Below, in pieces: positions 47,502-56,640 of a stretch of 64,000 bases of DNA. The stretch is from positions 109,621-173,620 of the forward strand of contig NZ_JAHKPK010000014.1 in assembly GCF_018860665.1 (NCBI RefSeq), in the 5' to 3' direction. The translations under genes and the position numbers were made by a program. Source of the DNA: Pacificibacter marinus (GTDB lineage Bacteria; Pseudomonadota; Alphaproteobacteria; Rhodobacterales; Rhodobacteraceae). Numbering within the stretch: position 1 is the first letter of the stretch; each line of letters begins with the position of its first letter. The notes under the pieces are model-generated. The model searched no databases. It had not been told where the DNA came from and worked only from the letters and a program-made list of their open reading frames with translations.

Positions 47502-48245
47502 TTGAGTGATAAAGATTACAGCCAAATGAGAAGTGTGGCCGACGAACCTCATTGGCAGGAGTTTGTAACCCGGACAGGAGGAGAATTGGTTGCGCCCCTT
47601 ATTACTCGGCAGAAAGTTCAGAACGCTGACTTTCTATTTCGACATGATCGAGTCGTTATTGAATTGAAGGTTCTCGAAACGGAGTTTTTGGATACTCCGT
47701 CCGTTGTCAGCAAGATTGAAACCGCTTTTGATCGAAATCCAAACGGTGACCCAAATGACTTAACTGCGCCACTGGGGCGAGAGTTGCTCAAAATTCTACG
47801 CGCCCCGTTGCAACGGATCATCAAGAAGGCAAACCGACAAATTCGAGAAACGAAACAGGAGCTTGGTTTGGCTGGTTGGAGGGGCATTATCGTGATGGTC
47901 AACGATGGCTTCCGCGCGCCTGCTCCTGACTTAGTCATGCGGTTGTGCTCTGACATCCTCGCAGGTGAAAGCTACAGTAGCGCCGATGCGTTCATCTACC
48001 AGACAAACCACTACATCGAAGTTCCAGAAAACCCGTATGCGCTTCTTCTGTGGGCGCCGCTCTATGCTGAAAAATCGGGCCAAGATTTGGTTGAATTTGT
48101 GAATGATCTCGGTCGGCAGTGGCGCAAGTTTGCGGAGGATGCGGATGGACCATTCGATTATAGCGAAGAGCAGGAGTTTATGGACCTTTCGCGGTCAGAA
48201 GTTGTGGCAGGGCCAACGCGGCGCTGGAAAAATGAGGGCGACTAG
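47502..48245 (+). CDS. predicted PD-(D/E)XK-type nuclease, hypothetical
   Basis: A 247-residue protein starting at TTG 47502, with GGAAGGAAA 8 nt upstream; the frame is open back to 47430. Near residues 40-60 it has NADFLFRHDRVVIELKVLE, in which an Asp followed by E-x-K at the right distance fits the PD-(D/E)XK nuclease core. A later block (GWRGIIVMVNDGFRAPAPD) fits the next strand and helix of the fold. No partner subunit is obvious. I infer a DNA-cleaving defence or repair role; the family is not one I can name. Confidence 0.55.
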   Translation: MSDKDYSQMRSVADEPHWQEFVTRTGGELVAPLITRQKVQNADFLFRHDRVVIELKVLETEFLDTPSVVSKIETAFDRNPNGDPNDLTAPLGRELLKILRAPLQRIIKKANRQIRETKQELGLAGWRGIIVMVNDGFRAPAPDLVMRLCSDILAGESYSSADAFIYQTNHYIEVPENPYALLLWAPLYAEKSGQDLVEFVNDLGRQWRKFAEDADGPFDYSEEQEFMDLSRSEVVAGPTRRWKNEGD

Positions 48246-48365
48246 CAGGACAGCGCTGGATGCAACGCGATGAATTACTGCTAAGCGCCGTTTCGCCAAG
48301 CTTTGCAAAGTCTGCTTTTGCGCATCCCGGGTTCGAGCAAGGCGCGGCGAATGACCGCTTACCGC

Positions 48366-48460
48366 TCGAAGTGTCGATCGACGCGAACGGCCCAAAGCCG
48401 CCGTCTGCAAACCAACTGCAATGCTGCAGTGCATCGCACCAAAGCGGACGTTCATTGCGC
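48366..48460. repeat. dispersed intergenic repeat, copy 4
   Basis: GTGTCGATCGACGCGAACGG then CCCAAAGCCGCCGTCTGC and, after an insertion, AAAGCGGACGTTCATTG. It fills most of the 265-bp gap between the two nuclease-like genes. Confidence 0.72.
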
Positions 48461-48510
48461 CGAAGCCGAAAATATGCTGGATGGTTACCAGACAGCTTGA
48501 AGGTAACGTC

Positions 48511-49071
48511 ATGACGAGAGAAATGCCTTGGGAACCAAGTAACCCAATTGAAGTTAGCCCTGTAGAATACGAAAAATATGTTGTTTCATGGCTCAGTGCG
48601 ACTGAAAAACAGCTCAAAAGCTTTTCCGTTCAACACCTTGAGAAGTTGCCTGGCAGCGCGGGCGACTACATCATCGATGCTGTGGCGAGATTCAAAGTTT
48701 TCGACGATGCCGAGATATCAGTGCTAGTAGAATGCAAAAAACTAAAGCGTTCAGTGGAGCGTGATGTCGTCATGATCCTTAAGGGCAAAATGCAGGAGAC
48801 CGGCTCGCATAAAGGTATCATCTTCTCAACGTCGGGGTTTCAGCGTGGCGCTATCGAATATGCGGCAGAACATGGGATCGCGCTGATAACGTTCGTCGAT
48901 GGAGTACACACCTACGTCACGAAGAGTGCAGAAGATGTCCCGCGTTCGTATCTTCCTGCTGATCTGCCAAAATACGCAGGTTTCTGGCCGACCCCAACTG
49001 ATACGGGGTTAAGCATCTCCACCATTTCATCAACAAGCGTTGAAAAACTGAACCTATGGTTGGCTCTCTAA
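48511..49071 (+). CDS. restriction endonuclease-like protein (Mrr-type)
   Basis: A 186-residue protein with the Mrr-like PD-(D/E)XK core: GDYIIDAVARFKVFDDAEISVLVECKKLK gives the catalytic D and E-C-K, followed by KGIIFSTSGFQRGAIEYAAEHGIALITF, the classic Q-x(n)-A strand-helix of Mrr/RecB-like nucleases. The start is ATG 48511 (MTREMPWEP) with AAGG upstream. Mrr-type enzymes cut modified or foreign DNA. There is no methyltransferase beside it, which fits a modification-dependent or other defence role. Confidence 0.72.
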   Translation: MTREMPWEPSNPIEVSPVEYEKYVVSWLSATEKQLKSFSVQHLEKLPGSAGDYIIDAVARFKVFDDAEISVLVECKKLKRSVERDVVMILKGKMQETGSHKGIIFSTSGFQRGAIEYAAEHGIALITFVDGVHTYVTKSAEDVPRSYLPADLPKYAGFWPTPTDTGLSISTISSTSVEKLNLWLAL

Positions 49072-49276
49072 ACGCTGCTCTTGACGGCCCAGACCTGCCG
49101 TTCGTGGATCAAGCTGCGGATGGCCGCTCCCACCTCAAACAAGACATTGGTCCACAATGCTTCAAGATGCGGCGCGGAGGTATGATCGGTAGGAAGCTGA
49201 CCAAAAATTCAGAATTCTGCACCAAAGATCGGTCCAAATCGAACAGAGAAAAATACCCCATCCGGCTTTTCGATAC

Positions 49277-50023
49277 TCATGGCGCGTGTATTGAGACATC
49301 CAAGTGTTTCTTAAGAGCGGCTCGAGCATTGGACTGAATTGCGATGCTAAGTGCTGCCCGTAAGTTCTGCATCTTTGCGCCGTCCAAGTGATCTGAGAGG
49401 ACGCCAACAAGCGAAGTAATTGAGATGTCAACGGCGCTCCGCTCACGGGCCGACCATTTGCCCAGATCGGCCAAACTTGGATTTGCAATGTTCGTTTTGC
49501 CGTCTGCAGTTGTCATACGGAACATCATGTTTGAGCCATGCACAGCCTTCGAAAGAGTGCCATACTCATTGTCGAGTGCTGCCTTTAGGTCTAGCTCCTT
49601 AGCAAGCTTGTCGAGCTTAGGGTGCTCCGATATATACTCGCGCATTTCTTTCGGCGACATCCTGAAGTCCCCAGCGCTCCATTTTACGAATTCAACCGGA
49701 TGGTCCAAATAGTAGATGGCTGCCATCGTATTTTCCATAAAGCTCCGGAGAGCTTGGAGCGCCGACCGCCAGCTTCCAAAGCTCGCGTTAACATGTGATA
49801 TCAGGGCATCATTGTGGGCCTCAAAGAAAAAATGGGCAGCTCCTTGGGGGAAGTGAGGCTCCACGATGTCTAGCTTCAATGCATTGATCGCTGCTATCCT
49901 TGCATAGCTTTCGACCAGCTTCTTGTTTCCTTGAAAATCAGCGATGTTACTAGTGATTGAAACGGAAACCTTTTTCGAAAATGCTATATAGTTTGCATTT
50001 ATCTCGTCGCCCACATCAACCAT
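49277..50023 (-). CDS. hypothetical protein, third gene of ParA operon
   Basis: A mostly helical 248-residue protein from ATG 50023 (MVDVGDEINANY); an alternative ATG at 50068 would overlap the upstream gene by 53 bp and lacks a ribosome site. Segments such as FGSWRSALQALRSFMENTMAAIYYLDH and SKAVHGSNMM resemble HEPN-like or abortive-infection helical proteins (R-x-x-E-N and a late H), but this is weak. Its position in an overlapping operon with a ParA ATPase suggests a joint function. Confidence 0.55.
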   Translation of the reverse strand: MVDVGDEINANYIAFSKKVSVSITSNIADFQGNKKLVESYARIAAINALKLDIVEPHFPQGAAHFFFEAHNDALISHVNASFGSWRSALQALRSFMENTMAAIYYLDHPVEFVKWSAGDFRMSPKEMREYISEHPKLDKLAKELDLKAALDNEYGTLSKAVHGSNMMFRMTTADGKTNIANPSLADLGKWSARERSAVDISITSLVGVLSDHLDGAKMQNLRAALSIAIQSNARAALKKHLDVSIHAP

Positions 50024-50396
50024 TTGATAGCAGGAACCTAAGAGCGTTCGATAATTCAGATGGCTCATCGTCGGAGCTACTGTTTTTCATCGCGATCCTT
50101 TCCCGCTCTGCATCGTTATCCGCAAGGTAATTCAAAATCTTACCCATGATATCGCGTGCCGCATCGCGCGGACGAATATCGACCGGAATGTCGAAATCAC
50201 GGGCGGTCTTTTCCCAGTCCGATTTTCTAAATTTTGAGAGTGCAGCCAACACCGAGAGACTGACACCAATGTCGTCCGAGGGTCTCTCGGCTGAGGTGGC
50301 GAGTGCGGAGCCGAGTTCAGTCAATTCTTGGTTCGGCAAGCTACGAAGCACCTTGCCCAATTGCGTCAGGGCTTTTGCAAGATCGTGAGTTTTCAT
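50016..50396 (-). CDS. hypothetical protein, second gene of ParA operon
   Basis: A 126-residue, helical, charged protein (MKTHDLAKALTQLGKVLRSLPNQEL…). Its ATG overlaps the parA stop (ATGA) and its end overlaps the next gene, so it is translated with both. The N-terminal 30 residues look like a helical dimerisation or partner-binding segment. I do not recognise the family. A ParB-like role is not supported because no ParB motifs are seen. Confidence 0.6.
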   Translation of the reverse strand: MKTHDLAKALTQLGKVLRSLPNQELTELGSALATSAERPSDDIGVSLSVLAALSKFRKSDWEKTARDFDIPVDIRPRDAARDIMGKILNYLADNDAERERIAMKNSSSDDEPSELSNALRFLLSNG

Positions 50397-51205
50397 TTCT
50401 TAAGCCCTACTTTTTTTAAGATCTCTTCCGAGACCGCGGCAAACTCTCTTTTAGCCGCCGCGTCACCCATTTCGAAAACAGACCTATTCTTTGCGGTCGC
50501 TTCAGTAATTACTGAACGCTCCTTGATTTCCGATTTCAACATATTCCCGGAAAACTGTTTTCTAAGGTCGGCAGTTGTCCGGTCCCTGAAGTTTGACTGC
50601 CGCCCGACTCTGGAAAGCACTATACCCGCATTCTTGATTTCGAGTTCCATGTCCTCGCCGAATTTCTTCACCCGACCGATCAGCAACGCGATTCCCAAGC
50701 TTGACAAGAAGTCGGGTGAGACAGGTACGACATAATGGGTGCTGATCGCCAAAGCATTCTGCGTTGGTAACGTCAAGTTAGGAGGGCAATCGCATACAAC
50801 AATGTCATAGTCTCCCATGATGTCCTTGAGAGATTTCTTCAAGAGTTTTTCGCGAGCCGTGCGTGCGCCGATATCAAGATCAATAGTGAAAAGACTTAAA
50901 TCGGAGGGAACCAAATCGACACCCTCGAAGACATCTTTCAAGATTACATCGCTCGCCGTAACGTCACTGCCTTCCGCATGATCGGTATTCCTAACACCTA
51001 AAAGGTCGGCAACAGTACCTTTTGTCTTCTTGTGAGCCCCCCATTTCTCCGGAGATATCGAAGAGAAAGTCGCGTTAGTTTGCGGGTCAAGATCGACAAG
51101 CAGAGTCTTGTAGCCTTTCATTCCGCAAAACGCCGCAAAGTTTACGGCAATTGCCGTTTTGCCAACGCCACCTTTCAGATTCACACAGGAGATCACCACT
51201 GTCAT
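50393..51205 (-). CDS. ParA/Soj-family ATPase
   Basis: A 270-residue deviant Walker ATPase. The P-loop is KGGVGKTAIAVN near residue 11 (with the signature lysine), the A' motif LLVDLDPQTNAT near 36, and the B motif DIVVCDCPPNL near 127. The start is ATG 51205; the frame to 51247 is extra. There is no parB gene or obvious parS cluster next to it, so it is not a simple partition cassette. It leads a three-gene overlapping operon with two uncharacterised helical proteins. Confidence 0.88.
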   Translation of the reverse strand: MTVVISCVNLKGGVGKTAIAVNFAAFCGMKGYKTLLVDLDPQTNATFSSISPEKWGAHKKTKGTVADLLGVRNTDHAEGSDVTASDVILKDVFEGVDLVPSDLSLFTIDLDIGARTAREKLLKKSLKDIMGDYDIVVCDCPPNLTLPTQNALAISTHYVVPVSPDFLSSLGIALLIGRVKKFGEDMELEIKNAGIVLSRVGRQSNFRDRTTADLRKQFSGNMLKSEIKERSVITEATAKNRSVFEMGDAAAKREFAAVSEEILKKVGLKK

Positions 51206-51899
51206 CGTTTTTCCCAGACTTTCTAAACGTTTGAACTTTTGTCGCACCTATGCTCGAAGCCGTCAACTGAGTCCTTCCCTCAGTATTTGTCTCAAGAGTG
51301 GACAAGCACGGAGACGCAACTGTTTTGATCGCCTCATGCTGAAAGGAAGTTCTTCGAGAACCGGGGCAAGTGGTAGAGGGTCTATGCAAACGGTTGGGGC
51401 GAAGCTTGTCCCCAGTACACCGGTTCGCTTAGGTTTGCGCATACTTCAGGTCACGGGCTGCTGTACCGCCAAGCATCTGATACCAAAGCCCGCATTGGAC
51501 TAGCTGACGACGCCGTATCGAACTCCAACGTTAAGTAATGACCGCGCAGGGGTTCTCCTTGGGCTCAACAACCAGTTAAGTGATGTCAGGGTTCTGCGTA
51601 TTGCCGCCATTGGTTCAAACCGCAGCGAATGTCCGCAACCCGCCCTTGGTGTCGATCGAAGTGAACGGCCCAAAGCTGCCGCTCGTGCGAAAACCGTCTA
51701 ATGACCGCTCCCAACCCTGAGCAGACACGAATGGTGGGTCTTGTCGCACTTGCAGCATCCGCAGGCTGGGGCGGATATCGGACATTCGCGGCAATGCCAT
51801 TAGCGTTATAAATTCAAAAGCCACGCCAGCGTAATAGCGACCTCAAAAGCATCATAAATAGTGCATTTTAGGTCGGGATCAGCCTTACAGTAGCTCACG
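51206..51899. other. gene-free region with dispersed repeat copy 5
   Basis: No supported gene. 51648-51712 is a copy of the dispersed repeat (GGTGTCGATCGAAGTGAACG then GCCCAAAGCTGCC, ending TCTAATGACCGC), preceded at 51621-51634 by CGCAGCGAATGTCC, which also occurs near 53518. The promoter of the ParA operon should lie at its left edge. Confidence 0.6.
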
Positions 51900-53246
51900 T
51901 TACTCTGCTTTTGGAGTACCGTTTTTTTTGAAATTCACCATGAATGTTGTGCCCTCGCCTAGAACACTTTTATAGCCAATCGTTGCATCATGCTGCGTTA
52001 GTATTTGACGGCAAATATGCATGCCAAGCCCTGTTCCCGACGTTGTGCGGGTGTCAGAATTGTCCACCTGTTTGAACATGCCAAAGACCAGCTCTGTAGA
52101 CCCTTTTGGAATCCCAACCCCTTGGTCTTTAACAGTAATTTGCGGCCCACTTTCAGGGCAACTCAATTCAATTTCGATTTGCCCACCTTGGTTGGAAAAC
52201 TTGAACGCGTTTGAAATAATGTTGCCCATAACGCGGTCTAAAAGGCTTTTATCACCGCGTACAACGCAAGGCCTACTTGTCGAACATCTAACCCTTAAAG
52301 TTACATTTTTGTCCGCCGCATAATTTCTGTATGCATCCGCTGAGTTTTCTATGAGTTTGGCCAAATCAACTGGAACAAACTTGATATGGCTCTTTCCCAA
52401 ATTGTTTTTTTGAAGCTGCAATATATCATTAACTAAGGACAAAAGCCTGTCGCTGTTTTCATTGGCAATGGTTATTAAGTGTCTGTATTTCTCAGGAGAT
52501 GCGCTCACTTCACCGAGCTTCATTAAGCTAAGTGCCCCCTTAATCGACGTTAACGGCGTCCGAAGTTCATGACTGACGGTCGAAAGAAATTCACTTCTGG
52601 ATTTTTCGGCTGCTACTAATTTTGTTGTAGAATTTTGAAGTGAATCTGTAAGATCACTCAATTCCGTGTTTTTAGCTTTAAGCGCGTTTGAATAATCAAT
52701 TAACTCAAGCTTTTCACGATGCGACACGAGAAGAGCCGTGATCGCTTTACCCAGTTTGTACAGCGCGACCTTTGTCGTTTCTGAATGAATGCGAGGTGTC
52801 GTATCTAAAACGCAAAGCGTTCCAAGGCGCTTCTCTGGCTCTGGCTCCAGTATTGTTCCCAAGTACGATCGAACCTTTGGGTCATTTACGACAAAAGGGT
52901 TGGCCACGAAGCGATCATCAAGGCTTGTGTTGGTTATCTCAAACAGTTCGCTGCCCATGATCGCGTGCGCACAGAAAGAAACCTCTCTCGTGGTGTGACG
53001 CAAGTCGCCTAGGCCAACACTTGCAAGGAACCGTTGATGCGTTTCATCCACTAACGACACCAAGGCGATAGGAACCCCTGCTATTTCAGCGGCCAGCTCG
53101 CATAACCCCTGAATTTCATCATAAGGAAGAGACAGGTCAAGCCTCAAGTCCTTAAGACACGCTATCCTCTCGGCCTCGTTGGCAGGAATTGGAGGAAAAG
53201 ACGGGTCTAAAAATCTTGATTCGAGACCTGTTTTCATCTTGCGCAT
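51900..53246 (-). CDS. GAF-domain sensor histidine kinase
   Basis: A 448-residue soluble kinase. The N-terminal GAF domain covers about 30-175 (CELAAEIAGVPIALVSLVDETHQRF…EVSFCAHAI…LGTLCVLD). A coiled-coil linker follows, then HisKA with the phospho-accepting H226 (FLSTVSHELRTPL), and a HATPase domain with N box NIISNAFKFS, G1 DQGVGIP and G2 GTGLGM. No membrane span is present, so it senses a cytoplasmic signal. No response regulator lies next to it; it is an orphan kinase in the cargo. Confidence 0.9.
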   Translation of the reverse strand: MRKMKTGLESRFLDPSFPPIPANEAERIACLKDLRLDLSLPYDEIQGLCELAAEIAGVPIALVSLVDETHQRFLASVGLGDLRHTTREVSFCAHAIMGSELFEITNTSLDDRFVANPFVVNDPKVRSYLGTILEPEPEKRLGTLCVLDTTPRIHSETTKVALYKLGKAITALLVSHREKLELIDYSNALKAKNTELSDLTDSLQNSTTKLVAAEKSRSEFLSTVSHELRTPLTSIKGALSLMKLGEVSASPEKYRHLITIANENSDRLLSLVNDILQLQKNNLGKSHIKFVPVDLAKLIENSADAYRNYAADKNVTLRVRCSTSRPCVVRGDKSLLDRVMGNIISNAFKFSNQGGQIEIELSCPESGPQITVKDQGVGIPKGSTELVFGMFKQVDNSDTRTTSGTGLGMHICRQILTQHDATIGYKSVLGEGTTFMVNFKKNGTPKAE

Positions 53247-53785
53247 TATGAAGAATCCTTCCGAATCAATCTTTCAAAAATGTAGATTAAACACACCGAA
53301 GCACAACTATAGGGCGAAGTCAGGAGGCGCGGTCACATTTTTTTTACCGCCAGACAAGTTTCGCGTACGCAGTGAAGGGCCGATTCGATGAGGCTGCAGC
53401 GCAGCATTGCCTAACGCAATGAGTGTCTCTTATGGGCCGTTCATCCCATCAAGGCGGATTCCTGATAACGACTTTTCACAGGTCACTCTCTGCGCATAGC
53501 TGACCTTGGTGCAGACCGCAGCGAATGTCGGCTTCTCTAATTGGGTATTTAGGTCAAGCTCTTTTTCCTTGTTTGTTTGGGTCTTTGTCACTCATCCGGG
53601 TCACGCTTCTCTTCGCAGTCTGGTTTGATGTTCGAATGGCATCGCTGCAAGCATATGTCGGATCGGCAGTGGAGAGCCCCGCTTTCCGGCGCGCTTCAAG
53701 ATGCGCAGCAGACATTTTCGGCTTCTTCCACGAACCTCGTCCGGTGAGGGACGACCCCGTTAGGATTGTGGATTGGCGTTTTCGT
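53247..53785. other. gene-free region with dispersed repeat (53481-53508)
   Basis: Holds the second copy of the GGTCAC…TCTGCGCATAGCTGACCTTG repeat, followed by GCAGACCGCAGCGAATGTCG as at 51621. No credible gene. The right part may include the non-coding 3' end of the IS110 element. Confidence 0.5.
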
Positions 53786-54823
53786 TCATGCCATGTCTCC
53801 CACTTGATCCTGGCGGAATTCTGAGCCGTCGATCCACATGCGGTGCATTAGGACGGCCAACTTACGTGCGACAGCGACGACGGCGCGGCGACGTCCTTTT
53901 GTGCGCATCAATCGCATACCCCAAGATTTAATCTGGGAGCTTGCCATCGTTCGCATAAGCAACGCATTGGCAGCTGCATATAAAACGGCCCGCACATCTC
54001 GATCCCCAGCCTTGGATATCCGTCCCGGATTGTCATGCTCTCCTGACTGATATCTTCGCGGTGTAAGCCCAAAGTGTGCGCCAACGGTGCGAGATCTTTT
54101 AAAACGGGTTGGATCATCAACCGCTGATTTAAAACTCAACGCTGCGATTGGGCCAACGCCAGGAATAGTCATCAATTTCATGCAGACATCATCTTGACTG
54201 GCTGCCCTCTTAACGCGCCGATCTAGTTCCAAATAATGTTGATAAAGAACGACCCTCGCATCGAGCAAGGGCACGAGAGCATGTGCCAGAACGTCGTCGA
54301 TCTCGATCATCGGCCGCACAACGCTGTCGAAGCTACCATGCTTAACTGTTTGAGGCAGCCGGACGCCAAATACCTTCAAAAGCCCGCGAACTTCGTTAGC
54401 CAGATCCATCGTCTTCTTTAGCAAGGCTTTGCGTGTACTCAGCAACGCACGGAGGCCATGTGCTTCACGGCTCTTCATATGCACCGGACTGAACCAGCCA
54501 GTGCGCAGTATCTGTGCGATGCCACGTGCATCTGTTTTGTCGGTCTTATTCCTCATCGCTGATAGAGCGGCATTCACTTGCCGTGCCTCCATGCAGACAA
54601 CATCAAAACCCTCAGCGGTCAGGCCAAAGAAAAGGTGCTGGCTCATGGCTCCCGCTTCAAAACCAACACGTTCAATCGTATGTGGAAAGTCCACAAGGCA
54701 TTCAGTTATATCACTGACCTCGCATGGCACTTCTCGCTCGAACAGAACCGTTCCCTTGCCATCAACAATGCAAAGCGCACAGGACCGCAACGACACATCT
54801 AATCCAACATAGTATTCCACCAT
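53786..54823 (-). mobile_element. IS110-family insertion sequence, intact transposase
   Basis: The 345-residue transposase has the N-terminal DEDD RuvC-like domain (GLDVSLRS with D8, GFEAG, and NKTDKTDARGIA) and a C-terminal Transposase_20 domain with a helix-hairpin-helix (MTIPGVGPIAALSF) and the serine-bearing GRISKAGDRDVRAVLYAAAN. IS110 elements use a bridge RNA encoded beside the gene. A hairpin TCACAG/CTGTGA at 54837-54853 lies just upstream. Element boundaries cannot be set from this single copy. It is probably functional. Confidence 0.9.
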
Positions 54824-54836
54824 CTATCTCCCTTGT

Positions 54837-54853
54837 TCACAGCTATTCTGTGA
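54837..54853 (-). ncRNA. hairpin upstream of IS110 transposase, possible bridge RNA part
   Basis: A perfect 6-bp stem TCACAG/CTGTGA with a 5-nt loop, 14 bp before the transposase start. IS110-group elements encode their bridge RNA in the 5' non-coding region, so this may be one of its stems. Only the stem is seen; the RNA is inferred. Confidence 0.3.
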
Positions 54854-55008
54854 TCTTAATGGGAGCTTGGCCTAAAAGCGAAAGGCTGCCCAATTACGCA
54901 TGCTCTCCGCCCATTCTGTTGAAAAACTAAAGTTTGCGAGTGCAGAACTGGGACTTCCAAATTCGGCGCCAGTGCCTTTTTGATCAGACTTGGCACATGT
55001 GTTTCCAC

Positions 55009-55998
55009 TTAAATTAACCACACCTTTTGAAAGTGGGACGCAAGATTTGCAACCTCTTTTGGAATTGACTCAGTAAAGGTTACACCGAGGCAGGTCGCTG
55101 CCCGCGTTGCGCCCACATAGAGAAATTTGGCGAACAAATCGGGATGCTTCGTAATTGTCTCATCCAGTCCGACAAAGAAGACTGCTTCGAATTCTAGGCC
55201 TTTGATATGGCGGATGTCGAACACTCTGACATCTCTATCGTTCCCTACCACCTTTCCATCCTTGCACGCGACTGCCGAGAGGCTGATCTCTTCCAAGCGG
55301 TCGTTCAGCGCTACAGCTAGGGGCTCTACTTCAGCCTCTTCGTTCATAAGAACCGGGATCGTTGTGGAGCGCTGTAGCATTCGGTCAATCTCGTGAATTC
55401 GGTTTGTGAGCCAGTTGGAGACCTGATCAAAATCGGAAAGAGTATCCTGCCATACCGGCGATAAGCCTTCTGCGTCGAGGCGATCCGGCAAGATTATGTC
55501 TTCGTCTTGCGACCCACCTAGTGATGCAACATCCTTCGCAAGGTCCACGAGGCGTTGGCTTTGCCTATACGACACAGTGATCGACTTCCGCTCGATACCT
55601 TTGGTAATCCAGTCTAGGGCTTCATTTGATTTTAGCCCCCACGATGTCAGGCGTTGATTGATATCTCCGCAGAGGAAGAATGAGCTGGAAATTGGGTGTG
55701 AAATCTCGTGCATAGATGCAAGTTGGACGCGGGAGAAATCGGTTGCTTCATCAATCACAACCTGCGCGCGTTGCATCGCACGCACCCTACCTAGGAGACC
55801 TCCCTCCGGCAGACTGCCATGTTCATGCCTTCGATAGTGCCCTAACAGTTCATTGGCGATTTGCAGCGCGGCGAGAACAACAAGGTCAAGTTCGTTCCAA
55901 AAAATATCAGAGGGTTTGGCGGGCGCAGACTTATCAGCGGCGTTTATCAGTTGGGTGGAACCGTCAGATCGTTTATGGCTGCGGGAAACGCAGGCCAC
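55009..55998 (-). pseudogene. UvrD/Rep-like helicase, N-terminally truncated
   Basis: About 330 codons of a superfamily 1 helicase C-terminal part. It retains Walker B-like VVIDEATDFSRVQL, FFLCGDINQR (motif III), SITVSYRQSQRL (motif IV), HIKGLEFEAVFFVG (motif V) and YVGATRAATCLGV (motif VI). The N-terminal P-loop (motif I, GxGKT) is missing, and the upstream side runs into IS1595 debris. It cannot hydrolyse ATP as it stands. Confidence 0.8.
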
Positions 55999-56091
55999 CT
56001 AAATTGGACCTGATCTGGCTTCAGAAAAGCCCGTTGTCGGCTCTCGAACTTCCAACTGGCAACTGTCGCACTCGAATGCCATTATTTTCGA

Positions 56092-56640
56092 ATGGATGAT
56101 CTCGCGACCGAAATTCATTGGAAATCTCTGCTTTTGGCATTGCCGAAAAACGGCGTTTCAAGGCATTTCAGCACAGATGAGGAGTGTGAACTGCGCCTGC
56201 TCGAGGTATTGTTCCCAGATGGCGTTATATGTCTCGACTGCGGATCAAACCAGCTTTCCCATTTAGCTGATCGGCACTTCTACCACTGCAAAGAGTGCCG
56301 AAGCCAGTTTTCCGCGCGACAAGGAACGATCTTCGAACGCAGCAATCTTCCATTGTTGAAGTGGTTCATATGCGCTGAAACCGCCATCAAAGCTCATGCT
56401 GCGAAAAAGCTTCACGTCAGCTTTTCTATTTCAGCGGTCATGATGCGGCTGTCTGTTGCGCGGAAGACCTCGCAACGCCTGCGGGCGACGGTCCCGCAAG
56501 AGCTGTTGGCCCCTGATGGAGGGGTGTTGGGCCGCTGCGTTTCTACGCAAAAGATTGATCTGCCGAATTCATGTGAACCCGGAACGGCAGGACATCTTTT
56601 ATGGCTGGATTCCGCACTTGAGCGGCAAGTTCGCTTTTAA
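56092..56640 (+). pseudogene. IS1595-family transposase, decayed fragment
   Basis: The N-terminal 100 residues carry the IS1595 zinc ribbon (CLDCGSNQ…HFYHCKECRSQFSARQGTIFERSNLPLLKW). After about residue 110 (KKLHVSFSIS) similarity breaks off and the DDE catalytic domain is absent. It is a truncated and frameshifted remnant. Confidence 0.8.

Noticed and set aside
48195..48617. 140-residue reverse open frame
   Set aside because: Spans a repeat and the start of the Mrr-like gene; no features of its own.
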